From the NCBI GenBank assembly GCA_039024295.1, contig JBCDIQ010000186.1, forward strand, positions 1 to 11,041: a stretch of DNA of 11,041 bases. Direction: 5' to 3'. Position 1 is the stretch's first letter, and each line of letters begins with the position of its first letter. Source of the DNA: JBCDIQ01 sp039024295. GTDB taxonomy: Bacteria > Bacteroidota > Bacteroidia > J057. Below the pieces are notes generated by a model. That model ran no database searches, was not told the origin of the DNA, and saw only the letters and a program-made list of their open reading frames with translations. Shown piece by piece: positions 1 to 7,100 of this stretch. The position numbers were made by a program, and so were the translations under genes.

Positions 1-91
1 GTTTTATACATCTTGCAATCAGTGGACCAAAGTGGAAAAAGAATTCATTAAAAGAAAACCAAAAGCGATAAAAAATATCACAATAAAATAA
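1..91 (+). CDS. possible 3' end of a gene cut by the left edge, unknown product
   Basis: The second forward frame is open from the window edge to a TAA at 89-91 and would encode about 29 C-terminal residues, starting FYTSCNQW and ending KNITIK. The peptide is lysine-rich. That suits a soluble C-terminal tail, but AT-rich non-coding DNA can give the same composition. A hairpin with a T-run follows about 80 nt downstream (172-197) on the same strand, as expected after a gene end. No family can be recognised from so short a piece. The call rests only on the open frame and the hairpin and may be wrong. Confidence 0.3.
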   Translation, partial: FYTSCNQWTKVEKEFIKRKPKAIKNITIK

Positions 92-171
92 TTAATCTTA
101 CACACCTAAGAAGAATTATTTTATAACACTGAACAGAAAGAATAACGAAATATGTAAAAGGTTAGCAGGCT

Positions 172-197
172 AAGATCTGGTAGAATTGATCTTTTTT
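172..197 (+). terminator. weak possible terminator hairpin
   Basis: A 6-bp perfect stem (AAGATC 172-177, GATCTT 188-193) with a 10-nt loop runs into a T-run ending at 197. The stem is short and AT-rich, so the call is weak. It would suit the end of a gene entering from the left. Confidence 0.3.
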
Positions 198-412
198 CTT
201 ACAAAATTGCTTGTTTCAGCCTATTTTTCATGCTTAAAATACTAGGTATTTATTTTTAATAGCGGTTGAGCCCTCTATCTTATCGGGGGCTAGGTATGCG
301 ATGGGCTTACCTCTATTTTTATCGAAAAAATAAGGAGGAATTGGTTGGTAAGTGGGATAGTAGAGCCGAAATTAGCTTCTCTAGCTAACTTTTGACTGCT
401 AGAAAAGTGTCC

Positions 413-440
413 AAAAAAATAAGGCCCACTTTTGTGGACC
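413..440 (-). terminator. intrinsic terminator of the sigma/anti-sigma operon
   Basis: Read on the minus strand, GGTCCAC (440-434) pairs with GTGGGCC (429-423) through one G-U wobble, giving a 7-bp stem with an AAAA loop. It is followed at once by TTATTTTTTT. It lies about 127 nt past the stop codon of the 567-2267 gene, in the right orientation to end the sigma/anti-sigma transcript. Confidence 0.7.
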
Positions 441-566
441 TATATCTCAAGACAGCTAATTTGAGATTTACACTTAACTAACAGATACTTTCTTTACGCA
501 AATATACGCCTTCCTGTTTCAAAAACTTGGAAAGAAGTATCGAAATGTAACGCGTAGTACAAAAAA

Positions 567-2267
567 TTATTTTTTGGGAAGCGCAAAATTTATCCCAACA
601 CCTAAGCCCGCCGAATGCAGCCGTTTACGCTGGCTCCCGATTCTCTGGGTACCAAACTGGAAATAGGGCTCAAGAAAAAGGTTCATCCGCTTGCTTAAAT
701 CTATCCCAACACCTGGAGAAAATGTCAGGCTTCCCAGGTAGGTGGCGATTCGCTGCTGAGTGCGGATAGGGGTTAACTCATTTAAATTTGATACTGCTCC
801 TGGCTCATCCTGGTTATTGGAGATGTTTTCCACACTGTAAGGGTCGTACAACTCATAGTCCTCTTTAAGCATAATGGTGGCACTAGGGCCTGCCTGAGCA
901 TATAAAGTCCACTTCCCCATTTTAGGGAAGTAATACCTTACATGGATAGGAATTTCGATCATGTGAAAGCGAGCCATCAGTTGGCTCTCCCACTGTCCCA
1001 GATCTGCATCGAAGTTTTGCTGGGTATGCTCAAACTGCTTGAAGGCGTATGTAATCCCTGATACCAATCCCCAATTGGGGTGGAGTTGCAGGTTTACCCT
1101 TCCACCAAGGATGTATCCTGGTTTTCCTGCCTCATTGAACTGAGCAACGGACGAAATGCCCGCAGTATATAATTGAAGAGAAAAGGCAGGGTAAGCTGCT
1201 TTTTCGGGGGAAGGAATGTGGGCAGAAGGAATTCTACCATTTCCGCTGAGCAGATCATCTTGGGAGACCGGAAGTTGGTTAACGGCAAACTGTTTACGGA
1301 CAACTAAAGAAGTACGGGTTGTCTGGCGAACAGCTTCCTGTTCCTCAATTCCATCAGGCTGATAATCAGTTTGGTTATTTGCGTCAATGGAAGAAAGTCT
1401 GTTTTCTGAGGCTGCCTGATCATTTGGCTGGGCTATTTGCGGCGAGACAGTAGCAATGTTGGGTGAATTGTAGGTATCATCTCCCCTGCTTGCCGACACT
1501 GGATCAGCCATGGAAGGTATCGAAACAGGTTCAGAAACAACCTGGGGCTGCTCAGCAGAAGGTCCGGTAACCAAAGAAGACTGCTGTTTATCAGCTTCTT
1601 CAGCTTGAATTTCTAGTGAAGGGGCGGCGGCATCCGATTGGAGCTGGGAAATATCGGCTTCCTCACCAGTGGCAGTGTGTAATTCTTCTTCTGATTTTGC
1701 ATCTGGCGCATGAGCTCTGCTCTCCGAGGTGCTGTTCTCTACAGATTCAGATTTAACTTGGTTGATGTCTTGAGAAAGCTCGGAAGAAGCAGGACATAAC
1801 ATGACCATCGCAAGGGCAACTACCAGGATTGCATCTAATATAAAGGACCTTATATGGGGAGGCTCAGAAGCAACAGCAGCTTTAGGTAGCTGTTTCTCCA
1901 GCCCATGCCACGAATTTGGATCTAATGGGACCGTAGCGTATTGAACCTTTTCTTGTATCAACTGATCAAAACCAGGCAAAAGTGCCTTTTCCACTGCCTG
2001 CCAGTGGGCAGGGTCATAGGGAACGGCTGTTTCAGCCAGTTTGCTTGCAATTGCATGGTCAAATGGGGCTTCCAGCAAATGGTTCAACTGTTCCCAGTCT
2101 GTAACCTTAAAAGGGATTTGAACGGACTGAACACGTTCACGGACTGTGTGGTCAAACGCGTCAGTATCTATTTTTTTGGCAAGGATATTCCAATCTGCTG
2201 CTGGCTGTGGTACTTCGTACCCCTCCAGCAGCTCGCGCATGACGCTATCGAAAGAATTATCCAACAT
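567..2267 (-). CDS. Dma-like dual membrane-spanning anti-sigma factor with outer-membrane beta-barrel
   Basis: Predicted 566-residue trans-envelope regulator, inferred to bind the co-encoded ECF sigma factor in the cytoplasm and report outer-membrane state. Residues 6-127 form four tandem repeats, each with F-D near the start, V/I-P in the middle and W near the end (F6/F38/F69/F100; W26/W58/W89/W120). About 141-160 is a single hydrophobic helix preceded by Arg140. About 161-358 is a Ser/Glu/Gln/Ala-rich linker with no fold signature. About 359-566 consists of alternating amphipathic strands typical of small Bacteroidota outer-membrane barrels. The ATG at 2267 is preferred over in-frame codons up to 2411 because GGAGAGG lies 6 nt upstream and the longer forms run deep into the sigma gene. 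It overlaps the sigma gene by 11 nt. The layout matches the Dma anti-sigma proteins known from Bacteroides. Sigma binding is inferred; no classical FecR or zinc anti-sigma motif is visible. Confidence 0.8.
   Translation of the reverse strand: MLDNSFDSVMRELLEGYEVPQPAADWNILAKKIDTDAFDHTVRERVQSVQIPFKVTDWEQLNHLLEAPFDHAIASKLAETAVPYDPAHWQAVEKALLPGFDQLIQEKVQYATVPLDPNSWHGLEKQLPKAAVASEPPHIRSFILDAILVVALAMVMLCPASSELSQDINQVKSESVENSTSESRAHAPDAKSEEELHTATGEEADISQLQSDAAAPSLEIQAEEADKQQSSLVTGPSAEQPQVVSEPVSIPSMADPVSASRGDDTYNSPNIATVSPQIAQPNDQAASENRLSSIDANNQTDYQPDGIEEQEAVRQTTRTSLVVRKQFAVNQLPVSQDDLLSGNGRIPSAHIPSPEKAAYPAFSLQLYTAGISSVAQFNEAGKPGYILGGRVNLQLHPNWGLVSGITYAFKQFEHTQQNFDADLGQWESQLMARFHMIEIPIHVRYYFPKMGKWTLYAQAGPSATIMLKEDYELYDPYSVENISNNQDEPGAVSNLNELTPIRTQQRIATYLGSLTFSPGVGIDLSKRMNLFLEPYFQFGTQRIGSQRKRLHSAGLGVGINFALPKK
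1887..2252 (-). repeat. four tandem ~31-residue F-D...(V/I)P...W protein repeats
   Basis: Within the N-terminus of the Dma-like protein the pattern F-D-x(2)-(I/V/M)...(V/I)-P...W...L recurs four times. The phenylalanines are at 6, 38, 69 and 100 and the tryptophans at 26, 58, 89 and 120, so the period is 32, 31 and 31 residues. The copies have diverged at DNA level, so this is not a recent duplication. From memory, sigma-adjacent barrel proteins of Bacteroidota usually carry this kind of motif once before the membrane helix. Confidence 0.8.
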
Positions 2268-2820
2268 ACTTTTCCTCTCCAAGTCGTTTTTGTTGGCGCA
2301 TGGCAAGTACCATGCGCTGAAGTTTAGCTCGGGCTTTTGCAAGGTTACTTTTTGAAGTCCCTTCACTGATGCCCAACATTTTTCCCACCTCTTTGTGGGA
2401 ATATCCATCAATCACGTACAAATTGAATACCGTTCTGTACGCAGGAGACAATCTTTGCACCAGGGTAAGAATTTCTTCTGCACTGATTTGAGAAACCACA
2501 TCGTGCCAGTCTGCTTCGTGAACCGCATGGTTGATCTCCACAAGGTTGGGCCGTTTGGAGTTCTTTCGGTAATAATCAATAGAGGTATTGATCACAATCC
2601 TCCGAATCCAGGCACCCAGGTTCGTGCCTCGTTTGAACCGCTCAAGGTTCCGGTAAATTTTAATGAAGGCCTCATGTAGGACATCCCGGGCTTCTTCCCG
2701 GTCATTGGTATACCTTAGGCATACTGCCATCATACTTCCATAGTATTTTTCGTACAGCATCTTTTGACATTGCCGATCATTATGGATACAGCCTTCTACG
2801 ATTTCATCTTCGTTATACAC
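2257..2820 (-). CDS. ECF RNA polymerase sigma factor (sigma-70 family, RpoE-like)
   Basis: Alternative sigma factor of 187 residues, a usual length for ECF sigma factors. Region 2 spans about 21-86: LYEKYYGSM, then the ARDVLHEAFIKIYRNL core-binding and -10 segment, then GAWIRRIVINTSIDYYRK. Region 4 spans about 122-170: LSPAYRTVF, then the helix-turn-helix YSHKEVGKMLGIS...SKSNLAKARAKL that contacts the -35 element. No extra N- or C-terminal domain is present. The start at 2820 is GTG. An in-frame TAG lies upstream with no ATG between, and the next internal ATG (codon 21) would cut into region 2, so GTG is the best choice although no clear ribosome binding site precedes it. The stop codon lies inside the downstream Dma-like gene, implying co-translation. 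The partner is probably that protein; autoregulation is plausible but not shown. Confidence 0.93.
   Translation of the reverse strand: MYNEDEIVEGCIHNDRQCQKMLYEKYYGSMMAVCLRYTNDREEARDVLHEAFIKIYRNLERFKRGTNLGAWIRRIVINTSIDYYRKNSKRPNLVEINHAVHEADWHDVVSQISAEEILTLVQRLSPAYRTVFNLYVIDGYSHKEVGKMLGISEGTSKSNLAKARAKLQRMVLAMRQQKRLGEEKYVG
2274..2280 (-). promoter_or_regulatory. ribosome binding site of the Dma-like gene
   Basis: GGAGAGG on the minus strand ends 6 nt before the ATG at 2267, inside the last codons of the sigma gene. It is a stronger Shine-Dalgarno match than those seen before the other genes here. It decides the start of the Dma-like gene and indicates translational coupling to the sigma gene. 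Confidence 0.7.
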
Positions 2821-2881
2821 CAGCTTTTGCTTTGTTCCATGAAAAATAACGAGGTTGTCGAAACCCTAAACAGCATTCAAG

Positions 2882-2915
2882 GTACTTCTTTAATTGAATA
2901 AATTTTCAGAAGTAC
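2882..2915. promoter_or_regulatory. inverted repeat in the divergent promoter region, possible operator
   Basis: GTACTTCT (2882-2889) and AGAAGTAC (2908-2915) form a perfect 8-bp inverted repeat around an 18-bp AT-rich centre. It lies between the divergent sigma and TPR-lipoprotein genes, about 62 nt upstream of the sigma start. The arms sit on roughly the same helix face, which suits a dimeric regulator, but no T-run follows, so it is not a terminator. It could be chance: AGAAGTAC also occurs inside coding sequence elsewhere in the window. Confidence 0.35.
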
Positions 2916-3044
2916 ACTCAAATTATTAACGCAGGGCGAATAAAAGGGGTTGCTCATGCAATAGATGGCTCATTTTTTGTGGTAAAATGTGAATATGCTT
3001 AATGTGCCCAAGGCACCTTGTAATTCCTCTAGACCCTACAAAAC

Positions 3045-3923
3045 ATGCTTATACAAGCCAAAAAATTTGGCCCTTTGAGCGTCTTGTTGTTCTACCTAAG
3101 CCTGTCTCTCTTCATTTTTTCAGGCTGTAAACAAGACAGTAGTCAAGGAAAGAGCGCCTACATGGATTACTTTGTCCCTTACCAAGACATGTTGTCCCAA
3201 CGGGCTGTAACAACTGATGCTCCCAATGAGCAGGACATTCTTACTGCTATGGCGTACTACAATGATGGGAATTTCTCCCAGGCCATCCCCTTTTTCCTTA
3301 AAGCGTTGGCCGAACAACCCAGGGATATTCCACTCAATTTTTACCTGGGGGTTTCACATATTGGTAACCATGCTCCCGAACCTGCTATTCCTTTCTTAAA
3401 ACAAGTCGCTGAGCAGCGCGATACACCGCTGGCTGTTCCTGCCCTTTGGTATCTAGGTCTGGCTTATCTACAGACAGGAGACCGGGTAAACGCTGTTCCC
3501 TGTTTTTTTGACCTGAAAATCCGCAATACCTCCTATAAAATTCAGGCGACCAAAGTTTTGCAGACAATCCCCGAAGGTGAACAGTTCCTGTATGCTGCCC
3601 GAACAGGTAAGACCTTCCACATTGGGTTGGCGGGCTTCAATTCGTTGGACTATTTTAGAATTGATGACAACAACACGGTAGCCATTCGTACCTCGCATAA
3701 TGAGAAAAAGCTGCATGTTCGGTTTAATCGTGATATTGGGGGCACTAGCGTGATACGCCTGTATGATGGAGATGGGCAATTATTGCACATTGAAAAGCTT
3801 ACTCCGGCAGAAGCAGGCGTTGAAAAAGATGTCGATTTAGCATTTTTAGAACCCGGTAATTTTACCTTACAGGTAGAAATGGAGGAAAAAGACCCATTAA
3901 GACAGCGAATCAAGGTCCACTGA
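3045..3923 (+). CDS. TPR-repeat lipoprotein of unknown function
   Basis: A 292-residue predicted lipoprotein. Residues 1-27 form a signal peptide with a long hydrophobic core and the lipobox F-S-G-C, so Cys28 would be lipidated. About 65-160 holds roughly three tetratricopeptide units (DGNFSQAIPFFLKAL; NFYLGVSH...AIPFLKQVAE; ALWYLGLAYLQTGDRVNAV), which usually mediate protein-protein contacts. About 190-292 is beta-rich and ends like an immunoglobulin-type sandwich (IRLYDGDGQLLHIEKL...GNFTLQVEME). The ATG at 3045 is chosen because it gives the signal peptide directly; no ribosome binding site is visible. The gene is divergent from the sigma gene with 224 nt between, and a terminator follows at 3948-3985. 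It could be a partner or regulon member of the sigma/anti-sigma pair, but only position suggests this. The acidic export tag that places some Bacteroidota lipoproteins on the cell surface is weak here (CKQDSS). Confidence 0.85.
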   Translation: MLIQAKKFGPLSVLLFYLSLSLFIFSGCKQDSSQGKSAYMDYFVPYQDMLSQRAVTTDAPNEQDILTAMAYYNDGNFSQAIPFFLKALAEQPRDIPLNFYLGVSHIGNHAPEPAIPFLKQVAEQRDTPLAVPALWYLGLAYLQTGDRVNAVPCFFDLKIRNTSYKIQATKVLQTIPEGEQFLYAARTGKTFHIGLAGFNSLDYFRIDDNNTVAIRTSHNEKKLHVRFNRDIGGTSVIRLYDGDGQLLHIEKLTPAEAGVEKDVDLAFLEPGNFTLQVEMEEKDPLRQRIKVH

Positions 3924-3947
3924 GCCGTTACATTCCTAAGTGTAAGT

Positions 3948-3985
3948 TTAGGCAAAAAAGGGAGGAAATTTGCCTAATTATTTTT
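3948..3985 (+). terminator. intrinsic terminator after the TPR lipoprotein
   Basis: A perfect 9-bp stem (TTAGGCAAA 3948-3956, TTTGCCTAA 3969-3977) with a 12-nt purine-rich loop is followed by TTATTTTT. It begins 25 nt past the stop codon of the TPR lipoprotein and separates it from the giant gene. Confidence 0.7.
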
Positions 3986-4029
3986 GAACAATTTGATAAC
4001 TGGTATGTAAGAGGGGAATAAAAGTACCT

Positions 4030-4060
4030 TCTGATAAAATTTGTGCATTGGATATTTTTG
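4030..4060 (+). promoter_or_regulatory. candidate Bacteroidota promoter of the giant PKD gene
   Basis: TATTTTTG (4053-4060) matches the Bacteroidota -7 consensus TAnnTTTG exactly. TCTG (4030-4033), three of four to TTTG, lies 19 nt upstream, the usual spacing. Transcription would begin near 4067, leaving a leader of about 40 nt before the ATG at 4107. The -7 box lies inside a 17-nt stretch that recurs in the coding region at 5442-5458, so the match may be partly coincidental. Confidence 0.4.
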
Positions 4061-4106
4061 CAGATGTATATGTCGCCTTCATGTCGCTCTGCAAATAGCT
4101 TCATTC

Positions 4107-7100
4107 ATGAATCACAAACTGTTTTGCCAATACCTGTTTTTACTGTCCATTTGCTTTGCCATCCTTATCTCGAAAGGAAAGGCCCAAGGGACAGACTTTG
4201 TCGCTGATAGTACAATTGGTTGTGCCCCATTCACAGTAGATTTTGAAGCCCAAGCCCGAGGAGCGGTTTCTTATCATTGGGATTTTGGAAATGGCGATAC
4301 CTCCAATCAAACTGATCCAAGTGTTACTTATATTCTACCTGGAAGCTACACCGTCACACTGGAGGTAAACTACCAGGATGGGTTAAGGGAAAAGATTGTT
4401 AAGGTAGCTTATATCAAAGCAAATGGGGCTCCTATTCCCATTTTCTTTGCAAATAGAGAATTATTGTGTGCAGGTGAAGAGGTTCAGTTTACAGACCGCA
4501 GTAGAACCAATGCAGGAGTCCAATTGAGAAGATGGGATTTTGGAAACGGCGCATTCGATACAACCGTAAGAAATCCAGTTCACATTTATCCAGACTCGGG
4601 CTTTTACAGCGTAAGGCTGGCCATTACGGATACAAACGGCTGCTCAAATGTGGCTGTGAGAAACCAATATATTAAGGTAAAACCTAAACCTGATGCCTCC
4701 TTTACCGTTGAAAACGGGGCGGATTGCAGCGGCCCACTTACGGTAAAATTTTTCAGTAAGGATTCTCTTGCCCCCATTCATTTTTGGGATTTTGGGAATG
4801 GCAATACCTCAACCCAACCGAATCCTACCCACACGTATGTCAATATCGCGAACTACACGGTTACCCACATTGCTGCAGATACTTTTGGGGGCTGTGCTGA
4901 TACGTTTACATTGGCCAATGCAGTAACCATTGGGACTACTGGTAGGGCAGTCATCCAATTCGCTCCACAAAAGCTATGCTTAGGCGATCAGGTACAATTT
5001 TCCAGCCCAGTTGGTTCTGCTGGGGTTTATTCCTGGGATTTTGGAGATGGAAGCCCCAATTCATCTGACCCTCGTCCTAACCACTTATATGTAAATTCAG
5101 GCACCTACACCGTCAAAGTAGAAATTCAGCGACCCTCAGGCTGCTTACTCAAGTCTTCTGCCCTCGTGAAAATTGGGGGTACGGCAAAAGCAAAGTTCGC
5201 CTCAAACCAACGATTTGCTTGTGATCCTCCTATGACCGTTCGGTTTGCAGACAGGTCCTCCTCGGGGGCAGTGAGTTGGCTTTGGGATTTTGGAGATGGA
5301 AATATTTCCACCCAGCAAAACCCTACCCATATTTACACCCAGAGGGGAGATTTTGATGTTTCTCTGACTGTCATGAGCGTGGATTCCTGTTTTTCCACTG
5401 ATGTGAGCCCGGGGTTCATTCAAATTGATTCCTCCTCTATAGATATTTTTGCAGATGTCAGAGAGGGATGTGCACCCCTTCAGGTAAAATTTTCTCCGCT
5501 TACAGATAACATCGGGCAAATAGCTTCCTATCTATGGGATTTTGGAGATGGCAATGTTTCAACACGCTCACGAGCCACTCACGTTTACCGAAACCCAGGT
5601 GTGTACACAGTAAGGCTTACTGTTACCACATCAGACGGCTGTGTTCGAACTGTAGAAAAGACAGATTTCATCCAGGCAGGGGTACAAGGACCGGTAAGCT
5701 TTGTGGCAGATACCACCCTTGGATGTGCCAACTATCAATTTCAGTTTACCAACTCCACTTCAATAAATGGAGATTGTTTTTGGCAATTTGGAGATGGACA
5801 AACAGATACATTATGCAATCCGCTGCACACCTACATTGACACTGGCTTTCATGATGTGACCTTGACTGTGACTGATCGCGGTTGTGTCAACACCCTAACG
5901 AAACCTGCTTACATTTACATTCATCCTGCGATTGCGCGGTTTTCAGTAGATGAGATCATTGGGTGTAGGCTGCCCTTCACGGTGAATGCAACAGATCGCT
6001 CTGTGGGACCAGATACTTGGACCTGGGACTTTGGGGACGGTAGCCCGCTGGTTAACGCTCAGAACCCTTCTCATACTTACACCCAGGAAGGTAGGTTTGT
6101 GATTACCCTGAATATCACCAACTCCCTTTATGGATGTAGCCATCAAATGCAGCAGCCGATAGAAGTTCTGACGGTCGATGCAGATTTCACAGAAGATAGC
6201 ATAGCAGGTTGTAAACCCCTATTTGTGAATTTCCAAGAGACATCCTATCAAGGCGTATTTTGGGAATGGAATTTTGGCGATAGTACCACAGCTACAGGAA
6301 ACACCGCTTCACACACTTACGGCAATATTGGGTATTATGATGTTCAATTAATTGCGACAAACAGACTTGGGTGTAAGGATACCTTGGTAAAGGATTCTTT
6401 GGTCCACGTCCGTGGTCCATTGGCAGACTTCATGGCCGTTCCAGATAAAGGATGTGCCCCTCAACAAGTAGCGTTTACTGATCAATCTTCCATCACCAGC
6501 TCCATTGTAACCTACTCGTGGGATTTTGGAGATGGAGGTACCGATTCAGTTGCAAATCCTCTGCATACCTACCTCCAGGCAGGAAGGTATGATGTACTCC
6601 TTGCAGTCACAGATAGCGAAGGCTGTAGTGACACCCTGATGCGTACTGAGGCAATTGATATTACCCTACCGGTCGCTAACTTTCGGGTAAAGGATACCCT
6701 TACCTGTGCCAACAACCCCATCAGTTTCACCGATCAATCTACTGGTGTTGGCCTCAGTTACCTATGGGACTTTGGAGATGGGAATACTTCTGCACTGCCA
6801 AATCCCAACCACACTTATGCTCAGGACGGCAGATACACCATATCATTGACGGTTACCGACAGGAATGGATGTGATTCCACACTTGTAAAGCCAGCACACA
6901 TCAGAATTACAGAACCTTATGTATCCTTCACTGCAGATAGTACATTTGGCGTATGCCCGCCTTTAGTGGTCAGCTTTCAGCCAGATTCAGTAGGGCCGCA
7001 TCCGGTGGCCTCCTGGAAGTGGGATTTTGGAGATGGGAGCCAGTCTCGTTTACAGACCCCTATCCATACCTATGTCCTGCCTGACACCTACACCGTTTCA

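Larger units (their letters stand above)
92..566. other. AT-rich intergenic stretch without a convincing gene
   Basis: No frame on either strand carries a convincing coding region. The longest ATG-started frame noticed is 30 codons (296-388, +), with no ribosome binding site and no recognisable product. Several short inverted repeats occur: 172-193 (AAGATC/GATCTT followed by a T-run), 269-291 (AGCCCT against GGGGCT, one wobble), 292-312 (AGGTA/TACCT), 372-388 (TTAGCT/AGCTAA), and an imperfect long-loop pair 484-495/531-541. Only the 413-440 structure, listed separately, looks like a firm terminator. The 8-mer CTAGGTAT occurs at 243-250 and 290-297. No tRNA, rRNA or insertion-sequence end was seen. 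Confidence 0.6.

Noticed and set aside
296..388. 30-codon forward reading frame in the left intergenic stretch
   Set aside because: No ribosome binding site, no recognisable motif, and a length expected by chance in this region.
1941..2327. 128-codon forward reading frame opposite the anti-sigma N-terminus
   Set aside because: It lies antisense to a well-supported coding region and its peptide has no domain or signal; it is a by-product of the minus-strand codons.
2268..2411. N-terminal extension of the Dma-like protein by 48 codons upstream of the ATG at 2267
   Set aside because: It lies within the sigma factor gene in another frame, has no ribosome binding site, and is replaced by an ATG with a clear GGAGAGG site 6 nt upstream.
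3979..3986. TATTTTTG as a -7 promoter box for the giant gene
   Set aside because: It is the T-run of the terminator at 3948-3985 and no TTTG lies 19-21 nt upstream.
4041..4106. 22-codon N-terminal extension of the giant protein starting at TTG 4041
   Set aside because: It would put a Cys-rich stretch before a good signal peptide and begin upstream of the predicted transcription start; the ATG at 4107 gives a standard signal peptide.
5202..5519. 105-codon minus-strand reading frame opposite PKD modules, with similar ones at 7755-8066 and elsewhere
   Set aside because: These recur opposite the repeated PKD codons and share repeated peptide bits such as RRGPVCK; they are shadows of the array, not genes.
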